Below, piece after piece: positions 22,421 through 32,179 of a DNA stretch of 64,000 nt. The translations under genes and the position numbers were made by a program. The DNA comes from Bufo bufo. Lineage: Eukaryota; Chordata; Amphibia; Anura; Bufonidae. The number at the start of each line of letters is the position of its first letter. Position 1 is the first letter of the stretch. The DNA lies in NCBI RefSeq assembly GCF_905171765.1, contig NC_053390.1, positions 515,430,852-515,494,851 on the forward strand, read 5' to 3'. The notes below the pieces were generated by a model. That model was given only the letters and a program-made list of their open reading frames with translations, made no database searches and had not been told where the DNA came from.

Positions 22421-22660
22421 GTTGGTTATAGCGATCTGGTCCTCTTTAAGTGCAGCCCAGCATCATCTTCAACATGCACCACAAGTGTCATCTGTGCCAT
22501 CTTTAAATGTGAAATGCCCTCTGTGTCAAAATGAATTTAAAGCCACAGGCAGCACTTAGCAAAGTGTTCAATTCAAACTAAAGGAGCTGTAAAATAATAA
22601 TAATAGTGAAACAATAATAAATGTGCACATTGTTGTATCCCCGAAACAAGTTACTTGAAA
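22421..22660. other. No gene seen
   Basis: Short spacer between hairpin MITEs, with no recognisable coding or terminal sequence apart from the AGAGGACC-type end at about 22438-22450. Confidence 0.4.
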
Positions 22661-23134
22661 AGGGTTGTCCGGGTTCAGAGCTGAACCAGGACATACCCAC
22701 ATTTTTACCCAGGCAGCCCCCCTGACATGATCATTTCATGATCATTTCATGCACCGATGCTCTCCTTTGCCCTGTGCTGAATCGTGCAGGACAAAAGCTT
22801 TTTTAGGAGATGCTGTGATGTACCGGGCTCTCCTTGGGAACTGCTAGGTGGAGGCTTCCACCCAGCAGTGTATTCGGTGACATCACCGGCACTAATTGGC
22901 TGGCTTTAGAGCTGCTCTAGCCTGTAAAATGGCTAGGCAGCGCTAAAGCCCGCCCATCAGAGTTGGTGACATCACCATATACACTGGGTGGAAGCCCCTG
23001 CCTAGCAGTGTAAAAACAAACAAAAAAGCCCTTGCCCTGCATGATAAAGCGCAGAGCAAAGGATAGCATCAGAGCATGAAATGCTCCGATGCTTATATCA
23101 GAGGGCCTGCCTGAGCTGAACTCGGACAAGCCCT
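22661..23134. mobile_element. TTAA-type hairpin MITE (AGGGTTGTCC ends)
   Basis: The left end AGGGTTGTCCGGGTTCAG and right end CTGAACTCGGACAAGCCCT are inverted. The right flank is TTAA (23135-23138); the left flank has decayed to GAAA. Inner arms are also inverted, for example GGAGGCTTCCACCCAGCAGT near 22850 and ACACTGGGTGGAAGCCCC near 22981. Non-coding. Confidence 0.7.
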
Positions 23135-23138
23135 TTAA

Positions 23139-23317
23139 TGGAATAAAGCTTTCAAGTACATCAAGGATGTCTGGTGTTAGTGTGAACATTTTTTATTTGG
23201 AGTGCCTGAATACTCCAGTAAACTCTAAAATCTACTGATGTTCAGAGGTTTCTGAGACCAATACATTACATGGGCAGCCTTTAGGTCATCAGAGTGACTC
23301 TCACATGCTGTTATAGT
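23139..23317. other. No gene seen
   Basis: Short spacer left of the solo LTR, with nothing recognisable. Confidence 0.4.
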
Positions 23318-24119
23318 GGTTGTGTCACGATCAGCCTGGGGGAAAACTTCACACTGAACACAGGAGGGAAGGGAAACAGTAACTGGGCCTGGAAGCTAGG
23401 GAAGAAACAGGTCACCTCCTACACAACCCTAATCCGGGCCCTAACTATCTATCAATATGAAAAGACCTTGAAGGTAGGAATATTCATATGCGGGATACCG
23501 AGGCCTTTATATCTGTATAAGGCCCTGGAAAAGGTTAGGACCAGGGACAACCAATTTCTCCCCAGATGGACGAATGGAAGTCTCTGTCTCAGGCCCAGAT
23601 ACAAACAACAGGGAATATAACAAACACAAACAAACACGACACTTAACTTCTGTAGAGACAGACGAGCAGGAACACCAGAGACAAACTCACACCAGCTCAG
23701 CCAAAACCAAATTAACTACCTCAGCCCCCAGTGCTTAAACACCCTGAAAGACCAGGCCACTTTTTACACTTCTGACCTACACTACTTTCACCGTTTATTG
23801 CTCGGTCGTGCAACTTACCACCCAAATGAATTTTACCTCCTTTTCTTCTCACTAATAGAGCTTTCATTTGGTGGTATTTCATTGCTGCTGCCATTTTTAC
23901 TTTTTTTGTTATTAATCGAAATTTTACGATTTTTTTGAAAAAAAAAAAATGACATTTTTCACTTTCAGTTGTCAAATTTTGCAGAAAAAACGGCATCCAT
24001 ATATAAATTTTGCTCTAAATTTATTGTTCTACATGTCTTTGATAAAAAAAAATGTTTGGGTAAAAAAAAAATGGTTTGGGTAAAAGTTATAGCGTTTACA
24101 AACTATGGCACAAAAATGT

Positions 24120-26010
24120 GAATTTCCGCTTTTTGAAGCAGCTCTGACTTTCTGAGCACCTGTCATGTTTCCTGAGGTTCTACAATGCCCAGACAGTACA
24201 AACACCCCACAAATGACCCCATTTCGGAAAGTAGACACCCTAAGGTATTCGCTGATGGGCATAGTGAGTTCATAGAACTTTTTATTTTTTGTCACAAGTT
24301 AGCGGAAAATGATGATTTTTTTTTTTTTTTTTTCATACAAAGTCTCATATTCCACTAACTTGTGACAAAAAATAAAAACTTCCATGAACTCACTATGCCC
24401 ATCAGCGAATACCTTGGGGTCTCTTCTTTCCAAAATGGGGTCACTTGTGGGGTAGTTATACTGCCCTGGCATTCTAGGGGCCCAAATGTGTGGTAAGGAG
24501 TTTGAAATCAAATTCTGTAAAAAATGACCTGTGAAATCCGAAAGGTGCTCTTTGGAATATGGGCCCCTTTGCCCACCTAGGCTGCAAAAAAGTGTCACAC
24601 ATCTGGTATCTCTGTATTCAGTAGAAGTTGAGGAATGTGTTTTGGGGTGTCTTTTTACATATACCCATGCTGGGTGAGATAAATATCTTGGTCAAATGCC
24701 AACTTTGTATAAAAAAATGGGAAAGGTTGTCTTTTGCCAAAATATTTCTCTCACCCAGCATGGGTATATGTAAAATGACACCCCAAAACACATTCCCCAC
24801 CTTCTCCTAAGTACGGAGATACCAGATGTGTGACACTTTTTTGCAGCCTAGGTGGGCAAAGGGGCCCATATTCCAAAGAGCACCTTTCGGATTTTACAGG
24901 TCATTTTTTACAGAATTTGATTTCAAACTCCTTACCACACATTTGGGCCCCTAGAATGCCAGGGCAGTATAACTACCCCACAAGTGACCCCATTTTGGAA
25001 AGAAGAGACCCCAAGGTATTCGCTGATGGGCATAGTGAGTTCATGGAAGTTTTTATTTTTTGTCACAAGTTAGTGGAATATGAGACTTTGTATGAAAAAA
25101 AAATAAAAAATAAAAATCATCATTTTCCACTAACTTGTGACAAAAAATAAAAAATTCTAGGAACTCGCCATGCCCCTCACGGAATACCTTGGGGTGTCTT
25201 CTTTCCAAAATGGGGTCACTTGTGGGGTAGTCATACTGCCCTGGCATTTTCCAGGGGCCCTAATGTGTGGTAAGTAGGTAAATGACCTGTGAAATCCGAA
25301 AGGTGGTCTTTAGAATGTGGGCCCCTTTGCCCACCTAGGCTGCAAAAAAGTGTCACACATGTGGTATTTCCGTACTCAGGAGAAGGTGGGGAATGTGTTT
25401 TGTGGTGTCATTTTACATATACCCATGCTGGGTGAGAGAAATATCTTGGCAAAAGACAACTTTTCCCATTTTTTTTATACAAAGTTGGCATTTGACCAAG
25501 ATATTTATCTCACCCAGCATGGGTATATGTAAAAAGACACCCCAAAACACATTCCTCAACTTCTCCTGAATACAGAGATACCAGATGTGTGACACTTTTT
25601 TGCAGCCAAGGTGGGCAAAGGTGCCCAAATTCCTTTTAGGAGGGCATTTTTAGACATTTGGATACCAGACTTCTTCTCACGGTTTGGGGCCCCTAAAATG
25701 CCAGGGCAGTATAAATACCCCACATGTGACCCCATTTTGGAAAGAAGACACCCCAAGGTATTCAATGAGGGGCAAGGCGAGTTCATAGAAAAAAAAAAAT
25801 TTTGCCACAAGTTAGCGGAAATTGATTTTTTTGATTTTGTTCTCACAAAGTCTCCCTTTCCGCTAACTTGGGACAAAAATTTCAATCTTTCATGGACTCA
25901 ATATGCCCCTCAGCGAATACCTTGGGGTGTCTTCTTTCCAAAATGGTGTTATTTGTGGGGTGTTTGTACTGCCCTGGCATTTGAGGGTCTCCACAATCAT
26001 TACATGTATG
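24120..26010. repeat. Array of alternately inverted ~370-bp units
   Basis: The same unit appears about six times in alternating orientation, with turn points near 24325, 24715, 25095, 25478 and 25840. Each unit holds, in one direction, CTCACCCAGCATGGGTATAT, CACCCCAAAACACATTCC, GTGTGACACTTTTTTGCAGC, CCCCTAGAATGCCAGGGCAG, GACCCCATTTTGGAAAG, GGTATTCGCTGATGGGCATA and TCACAAGTTAG. Adjacent units therefore form head-to-head and tail-to-tail hairpins. Units diverge (for example CACGGAATACC against CAGCGAATACC). Repeated short open frames on both strands come from the repeat and are not genes. Confidence 0.9.
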
Positions 26011-26824
26011 CCCAGCATTAGGAGTTTCTGCTATTCTCCTTATATTGAGCATACGGGTAATGAGATTTTTTTTTTCCGTTCAGCCTCTGGGCTGAAAGAA
26101 AAAAATGAACGGCACAGATTTCTTCATTCGCATCGATCAATGTGGATGAAAAAATCTCTGCCAAAAAAAGAAAAAGGAGGGGAAAGGCGTCTGCCAGGAC
26201 ATAGGATCTCCGCCCAACATCCATACCCACTTAGCTCGTATGCCCTGGCAAACCAGATTTCTCCATTCACATCAATCGATGTGGATGAATAAATCATTGC
26301 CGGGATTTTTTTTTTTTATATATACAAAGTGTTTGCCAAAGTATATGAACACCGCCACCTCCTCAGCTCATATGCCTCGTCAAACGCATCTTTTACTGCA
26401 GAGGAGAAATCTCGTCTTGCAGCGCCGCATACACATACTTGCGTGTAATCTGACAGTAGCGCAATGCTTCTGTCCGAATGCACATCAGTGCTGCAGCTAG
26501 TCGATCGGTTGGTCCACCTGGAAGGTAAAAAAAACAAAACAAAAAAGAAAAAACCAGGCCGCAAAGCAATAACTTTATTAACTTTAGAACAGAACATATT
26601 AACTTTTTTTAAACTTTTTTAACTTTTTTTACTTACCGGTAATTTTTTTTACCTTTATAAAACAAACCTCTTCTTCCCCATGGGACAATGTGCAAAGCGC
26701 AAATCGCCCAAAGATGTGGCAAAGTACGTCATGCACTTTATCCCAGGTGAAAGGAGAGGTTTGCAGCAGCTGAGAGTAAAAGGGCCCTAATAGCCCTGTG
26801 TGCCTGTCCTGTGAGATGCAATCC
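26011..26824. other. piggyBac 3' non-coding region
   Basis: This lies between the array and the transposase stop. GATTTCTTCATTCGCATCGATCAATGTGGATGA near 26120 recurs as TTTCTCCATTCACATCAATC / GATGTGGATGAATAAATC near 26260, an imperfect direct repeat with small internal palindromes (ATCGAT). AATAAA is seen at 26288 on the plus strand only. No gene. Confidence 0.5.
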
Positions 26825-28777
26825 CTATGCTAGGTGTACCTGTGTGTGGTACTTCCAGAAACACTCTCCATAGCATAGGGCAGGGTGGTTAGCACAGTCA
26901 GGACAGAAATAGCGGGTGTCACGCCTTATTCCACTCCTGCTACAGACACGACATCTTTTTCGGGGTGACGGTTGGGTTGAGGTACCAGGAACGACACTGG
27001 GGAAATGTCGCTCGTGTAGACGGTTAACTACACTGGTGGATGGGGCCACGGAACCTCCTGGGTAAAGGAGGTTCTCGATGATCTCTTCCTGGAATTTGAG
27101 GAAAGATCGTGTTCTCCCAGCCTTACTGTAGAGAACAAAACTATTGTACAGCGCCAATTGAATTAAATATACAGACACCTTCTTATACCAGCGTCTGGTT
27201 CTGCGGGAAACTAAATACGGAGACAACATCTGGTCATTGAAGTCCACCCCTCCCATGAGCGCATTATAGTCGTGGACACAGAGGGGCTTTTCAATGACAC
27301 GGGTTGCTCGCTCAATTTGGATTGTCGTGTCTGCGTGAATGGAGGAGAGCATGTAAACGTCACGCTTGTCTCTCCATTTCACCGCGAGCAGTTCTTCGTT
27401 ACACAAGGCAGCCCTCTCCCCCCTTGCAAGACGGGTGGTTACAAGCCGTTGGGGGAAGCCCACGCGACTAGTTCGCGCGGTGCCACAGGCGCAAATCCGT
27501 TCTAGAAACAAATGCCTAAAGAGGGCCACACTTGTGTAGAAATTGTCCACATAAAGATGGTACCCCTTGCCGAATAAGGGTGACACCAAGTCCCAGACTG
27601 TCTTCCCACTGCTCCCCAGGTAGTCAGGGCAACCGACCGGCTCCAGGGTCTGATCTTTTCCCTCATAGATCCGAAATTTGTGGGTATAGCCTGTGGCCCT
27701 TTCACAGAGCTTATACAATTTGACCCCATACCGGGCACGCTTGCTTGGGATGTATTGTTTGAAGCCAAGGCGCCCGGTAAAATGTATTAGGGACTCGTCT
27801 ACGCAGATGTTTTGCTCAGGGGTATACAAATCTGCAAATTTCTGGTTGAAATGGTCTATGAGGGGCCGAATTTTGTGGAGCCGGTCAAAAGCAGGGTGGC
27901 CTCTGGGACGGGAGGTGGTGTTGTCGCTAAAATGCAGAAAACGCAGGATGGTCTCAAATCGTGTCCTGGACATAGCAGCAGAGAACATGGGCATGTGATG
28001 AATCGGGTGCGTTGACCAATATGACCGCAATTCATGCTTTTTTGTCAGGCCCATGTTGAGGAGAAGGCCCAGAAAAATTTTAAGTTCGGAAACTTGGACT
28101 GGTTTCCACCGGAAAGGCTGGGCATAATAGCTTCCCGGGTTTGCGGTTATAAATTGTGTGGCATACCGGTTTGTCTCTGCCACGACTAAGTCCAAGAGCT
28201 CCGCAGTCAAGAACAGCTCAAAAAATCCCAGGGCCGAACCGATTTGAGCCGTCTCAACCCGAACTCCAGACTGGGCGGTGAAAGGGGGAACTACTGGTGC
28301 GGCTGAAGTTGGTGACTGCCAATCAGGATTTGCCAGCACCTCAGGGACTCTAGGGGGTCTACGGGCCTGTCTGTGCGGTGGCTGCGACAGGGTAACTATT
28401 GCACGTGCCACCGTACCAGCTTCAACTGCCCTTCTGGTGCTCGCTACTTCACCATGTTGTACGGCAGTGCTGGTACTAGGTCCAGGAAGGGCTGCGCTGC
28501 TGGTGTATGCCTCACCACGTGATCCGGCAGCGACAGCCCCACTCTGCTGCTCTTGAAGCGGATCCTGCGCAACCTGTGGTCTAGCGACATGGGGCCGGGT
28601 ACGCCTGGTGCTGCCAGGGACCTCCACCTCCTCATCCGAACTTTGGGTCAGAGAGCCACTGCTTTCCACAGGTTCATATTCTGACCCGCTAGATTCGTCA
28701 GATGAGGGTTCCCACTCCTCATCCGACTGGGTCAGAATCCTGTAGGCCTCTTCAGAAGAATACCCCCTGTTTGACAT
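26825..28777 (-). CDS. piggyBac transposase, 650 residues, apparently intact
   Basis: This enzyme cuts and pastes its element at TTAA sites without leaving a footprint and acts in the nucleus. The start at 28777 gives M-S-N-R-G-Y-S-S-E-E-A-Y, a leader common in this family. Residues 1-160 are acidic then proline/alanine-rich and probably disordered. The DDE core (DDE_Tnp_1_7 type) spans about 180-560. Catalytic aspartates are placed at 327 (I-C-V-D-E-S), 411 (L-Y-V-D-N-F-Y-T-S) and 512/515 (G-G-V-D-F-N-D). The C-terminal cysteine-rich domain (about 606-648) has Cys at 609, 612, 625, 628, 635 and 639 and His at 644 and 648, matching the cross-brace zinc domain that binds the element's ends. 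The length fits full-length vertebrate-type piggyBac proteins. No frameshift or stop is seen. It could instead be described as a PGBD4-like protein, but TTAA-flanked ends show it is still a transposon gene. Activity is not shown. Confidence 0.93.
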   Translation of the reverse strand: MSNRGYSSEEAYRILTQSDEEWEPSSDESSGSEYEPVESSGSLTQSSDEEVEVPGSTRRTRPHVARPQVAQDPLQEQQSGAVAAGSRGEAYTSSAALPGPSTSTAVQHGEVASTRRAVEAGTVARAIVTLSQPPHRQARRPPRVPEVLANPDWQSPTSAAPVVPPFTAQSGVRVETAQIGSALGFFELFLTAELLDLVVAETNRYATQFITANPGSYYAQPFRWKPVQVSELKIFLGLLLNMGLTKKHELRSYWSTHPIHHMPMFSAAMSRTRFETILRFLHFSDNTTSRPRGHPAFDRLHKIRPLIDHFNQKFADLYTPEQNICVDESLIHFTGRLGFKQYIPSKRARYGVKLYKLCERATGYTHKFRIYEGKDQTLEPVGCPDYLGSSGKTVWDLVSPLFGKGYHLYVDNFYTSVALFRHLFLERICACGTARTSRVGFPQRLVTTRLARGERAALCNEELLAVKWRDKRDVYMLSSIHADTTIQIERATRVIEKPLCVHDYNALMGGVDFNDQMLSPYLVSRRTRRWYKKVSVYLIQLALYNSFVLYSKAGRTRSFLKFQEEIIENLLYPGGSVAPSTSVVNRLHERHFPSVVPGTSTQPSPRKRCRVCSRSGIRRDTRYFCPDCANHPALCYGECFWKYHTQVHLA

Positions 28778-29721
28778 TTTGGACTACTGAATTTAGGGGT
28801 ATTCCCTGAGACTACCCAAGAAAAAAAGCAAACCTGTCTTACAAAGGGGAGGCTAGCGAAGTACCGGAGGCTGCTGCGGTTGATAAAAAATATCAAAACT
28901 GATTTTTTTATCGCCGCAGTGCGTGTAAAGTGAATGTGCAGTGATCAAAAAAAATAATTTTTTTGTCACTGCGGTGGGGCGGGCGTGGGTGAACGCACGT
29001 GTGGGCGACCGATCAGGCCTGATCGGGAAAACACTGCGTTTTGGATGGAGGGCGAGCTAAGGTGACACTAATACTATTATAGATCTGACCGTGATCAGTT
29101 TTGATCACTTACAGATACTATAAAAGTACAAATGCTGATTAGCGATACGCTAAACAGCGAATAAAAGTGACTGCGGTGCGGTGGGCGCTAACTGACGCTA
29201 ACTACCTAACCAAGGGGCCTAAACTAATCCTAAACCTAACAGCCAATACTAGTGAAAAAAAAAAGTGACAGTTTACACTGATCACTTTTTGTCTTTCACT
29301 AGTGATTGACAGGGGCGATCAAAGGGGTGATCAAAGGGTTAATTGGGGTGCAGGGGGGTGATCAGGGGCTACAGTGAAGTGTTTGGTGTACTCACAGTTC
29401 AGTCTGCTCCTCTGCTGGATCCAACCGACGAAAAGGACCAGCAGAGGAGCAGACAAGCCATATAACAGATCATATTTACTAATATGATCTGTTATATGGC
29501 TTGTGATTGGATTTTTAAAAAATCGCCAGCCTGCCAGCCAATGATCGTTGCTGGCAGGCTGGTGACGAACTTCTTCTTTAACTTTTGCCGGCCCGCGATG
29601 CTCATGCGCGGGCCGGCTTTGAGCGAAATCTCGCGTCTCGCGAAATGACGCGTATATGCGTGACTCTGCGCAGCGCTGCCACCTCCGGAACGCGATCCTG
29701 CGTTAGGCGGTCCGGAGGTGG
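28778..29721. other. piggyBac 5' leader and right terminal region
   Basis: Upstream region of the minus-strand transposase. It contains AT-rich tracts, GGGGTGATCA-type short repeats (about 29315-29370), the hairpin at about 29448-29505 (GCCATATAACAGATCATA and reverse), GCCAGCCTGCCAGCC/GGCTGGCAGG inversion near 29530-29565, and the GCGGGCCGGC/GCCGGCCCGC inversion near 29590-29615. The terminus GGCGGTCCGGAGGTGG follows. The promoter must lie here by position, but no promoter element can be named with confidence. Confidence 0.5.
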
Positions 29722-29926
29722 TTAAGCTAGTCATAATCAGAAGGGTGGGGTAAGACTATAAAGGGTAGAAGTGATGACCACTGAGCAACAGCTGAGAAAA
29801 GGGAAGTGGTCATTAACCCTATCAACACTGGATCAAGAGAAATCAAAGAGGCTGTTAGATTCCTCCACGCTCAGCCAATCTCCTTGATTTCCTGACATCA
29901 GTTACCTGAGGGAATGTGACAGGTTG

Positions 29927-30008
29927 TGACTGTTCACAACCATTAAAGATGAGAGCAATACCTACTGTATACCTCTGCATGTATTGGATTTACCTGTCTT
30001 TACTGTAC
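29927..30008. other. Spacer left of the Gmr1-like LTR
   Basis: Short stretch with TGACTGTTCACAACC; nothing more can be supported. Confidence 0.4.
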
Positions 30009-30335
30009 TGTGAGGCAGTGACAGGCCTCATATATGAAGGAAGGTATGTATCTCCCAGAATGGTGAAGGAAACCTATTAAGGAGATGTATAACGTCATTT
30101 GCTGTGGTACACCTGAGACGTGCCACCAAGGTACCTGGCCTTGGTGGAGTGGAAGCCAGAAGCTAGAGTGTCCACAAGAGAGATAGTGGACAATGTTGTT
30201 ACCTAGTATAGCTGGTAACAGCTAATCCGGGCCTGGCTTTTACTAGGAGTAAGCAAAGAGCTGGATGGGTGCTTACTCCCCACGATCCGCTGTCGGGTTT
30301 ATATGTGGCCCATGTCCACAATTGCGTTTAAAAGT
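30009..30335 (+). repeat. Gmr1-like 5' LTR
   Basis: About 327 bp, from TGTGAGGCAGTGACAGG to GCGTTTAAAAGT. It matches the right LTR along its length with scattered substitutions and small indels (for example CCACCAAGGTACC against CAAGGTACC), so the two have aged independently. It contains the uninterrupted TATTAAGGAGATGTATA that marks the empty site for two insertions in the right LTR. Confidence 0.9.
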
Positions 30336-30379
30336 ATGCAGCTGGTGCTGGCCAATTGCCAGCAACAATAGACCAATGT

Positions 30380-31031
30380 TCAGCAACAGTAGGCCTATGC
30401 ACAACAGCAAGAGACCAACAGCCTGTTGCTACAGCAGATTGCGGCTCTGAGGGAGACACCACCAGCAGCAACTCGCCTCGAGCTAGGGGCTTGGGATAAT
30501 GTCCGGTCAGCTTTGAGGAAAATGACCCTGGAAGATGACGTGGAGGCCTTCCACGCGGTTTTTGAAAGAACCACAGAGCGGGAGACTCTGCCGTCTGACC
30601 AGTGGGCTGAAGTGGTGGCTCAGTTTCTGGTGGGGGACGCACAGAAGGCCTACTTAGACCTCAACCGTGAGGGCACCCAGAACTATGGAAAGCTTAAAGG
30701 GGAGGTCCTGGCCCGCATGGGGGTGAAAACATATGTGCGGGCCCAGCGAGTGTACCAGTGGGCATTTGTAGAATCTCGGACCTCTAGGTCGCAGGCTTAT
30801 GATTTGTTGCACCTGGTGAAGAAGTGGCTAAAGCCTGAGACTTTGGGCCCAGCCAAGATGATAGAGCGGGTGGTGGTTGATCGGTTTGTGCGTACTATGC
30901 CAGTGGCCATTCAGCGTTGGTTCGGTCAGGGGGACCCGGGCAACCTTGACCAGTTGGTCAGCTTGGTCGAGCGTTTCATGGCCACCCAGGATTTGGTGCG
31001 GGACACTTTTCAAAATAGGGTGACACCCTGA
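30380..31031 (+). pseudogene. Gmr1-like gag, SCAN-related
   Basis: Gag forms the particle that packages the RNA. The readable frame runs from N-S-L-L-L-Q-Q-I-A-A to T-F-Q-N-R-V. Q-repeats precede it with in-frame stops (TAG at about 30369 and 30390, where CAG would be expected). The C-terminal half, with F-L-V-G-D-A-Q-K-A-Y, L-A-R-M-G-V, Q-R-V-Y-Q-W, D-L-L-H-L-V-K-K-W-L-K-P and Q-L-V-S-L-V-E-R-F, follows the helical layout of SCAN domains, which are known to derive from Gmr1-type gag. A stop (TGA at 31029) cuts it before the zinc knuckle. The true start is not decided. Confidence 0.8.
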
Positions 31032-31109
31032 CCCCCGGGCCCACTTATAGAGACTGGGAAAAAGTCACGATCCCAAGCAGGGGATAATGCAACCCAAAGG
31101 CCCCTTAAG

Positions 31110-31592
31110 CGCACCCCGTGTGGTTGTGAGGACATATTTATCCAATGCTGGCAGTGCCAGGGGCCTGGACATAGGGCTGCTAACTGCCCCATGACCACTG
31201 AACCCATGGACTGCGGGTTTGGTCGGCAGTCCTCATTCTACTCCAGGCCTGTCTGTACTGCAGACACCCTGCTGAGCGCTGGTGAACCTCCCATGTGCCA
31301 GGTGTCCATTAATAGGTACCGGATTAACGAACTGTTAGACTCCTGGAGTCTAGTGACCCTAGTGCACGGGTCACTGGTTTTTCAGAAAAATCCCTCTGAA
31401 TCAAAGTTCTCTGTTATCAATGTCCATGGGGATATCCGAAAGTATCCGACGGTGATGGTTGTCATGGCCACACCAGGCAGGGAGGTACAGCACGTGGTGG
31501 GAGTGGTAAAGAATCTTCCATATGGGGCTATTTTGGAAGACACTTACCCATATTCTGGTCCTTATGGAAGGGCGGAGCGCGATCTCTTGTGA
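31110..31592 (+). pseudogene. Gmr1-like zinc knuckle and protease
   Basis: A CCHC knuckle, C-W-Q-C-Q-G-P-G-H-R-A-A-N-C, is read at about 31149-31190. The following frame (to 31592) holds an aspartic protease core: V-S-I-N-R-Y-R-I-N-E-L-L-D-S-W-S-L-V-T-L-V, then V-H-G-D-I-R-K-Y-P and L-P-Y-G-A-I-L. The active site should read D-S/T-G; here it is D-S-W, so the enzyme would be inactive. In the family it cleaves the Gag-Pol precursor. The protease ends just left of the hAT C insertion at 31658. Confidence 0.75.
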
Positions 31593-32179
31593 AGAAAGAC
31601 TCCCCGGGTCCTGAACCAAAAGACCCCGATGGCGGTATCGTCTGTAGAGGTCCCTATTAGTGTTGAGCGAGCATGCTCAGCCAAACACTAGTTCAGCTCG
31701 AGTCTCCTCCCTGCACGTTTGTTGGCTGCTACGCAGCCAATAAACGTGCAGGTAAGTACTGCCATTGAATGTAATGCAGTAGCCATGTTGGCTGCTAGCA
31801 TTACAGTGATTGACTGGCCGGAACGCGTCATCGGGTTCTATATACAGTCAGGTCCATAAATATTGGGACATTGACACAATTCTAACATGTTTAGCTCTAT
31901 ACACCACCACAATGGATTTGAAATGAAACAAACAAGATGTGCTTTAACTGCAGACTGTCAGCTTTAATTTGAGGGTATTTACATCCAAATCAGGTGAACG
32001 GTGTAGGAATTACAACAGTTTGCATATGTGCCTCCCACTTGTTAAGGAACCAAAAGTAATGGGACATAATAATAATCATAAATCAAACTTTCACTTTTTA
32101 ATACTTGGTTGCAAACCCTTTGCAGTCAATTACAGCCTGAAGTCTGGAACGCATAGACCTCACCAGATGCTGGGTTTTA

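Larger units (their letters stand above)
23716..29721 (-). mobile_element. Full-length piggyBac element, 6.0 kb
   Basis: Exact TTAA duplications (23712-23715 and 29722-29725) flank the ends CTACCTCAGCCCCCAGTG and, on the other strand, CCACCTCCGGACCGCC. The transposase gene lies on the minus strand at 26825-28777. Between gene and right end (28778-29721) is about 0.9 kb of leader with a perfect hairpin, AGATCATATTTACTAATATG near 29465. Left of the gene is 3.1 kb of non-coding sequence, including an array of alternately inverted units. With both ends and an open gene this is a candidate autonomous copy. The non-autonomous copy at 13660-15054 shows that the family has mobilised deletion derivatives. 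Confidence 0.9.
23323..29921. repeat. Solo LTR (589 bp) split by a piggyBac element
   Basis: It begins TGTCACGATCAGCC at 23323 and ends GAGGGAATGTGACA at 29921, the TG...CA form of an LTR. Exact 5-bp duplications GGTTG flank it (23318-23322 and 29922-29926). Removing the piggyBac element and one TTAA leaves about 589 bp. No internal retroelement region is present, so this is a solo LTR left by recombination between two LTRs. Its parent family and orientation are not known. Confidence 0.85.

Noticed and set aside
24299..25885. Several similar 90-110-residue frames on both strands
   Set aside because: They are one sequence repeated in alternating orientation in the piggyBac array; the similarity is at DNA level and is the same on the opposite strand.
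26825..28777. Domesticated host PGBD-type gene
   Set aside because: Terminal inverted repeats and exact TTAA flanks show it is still within a transposon.
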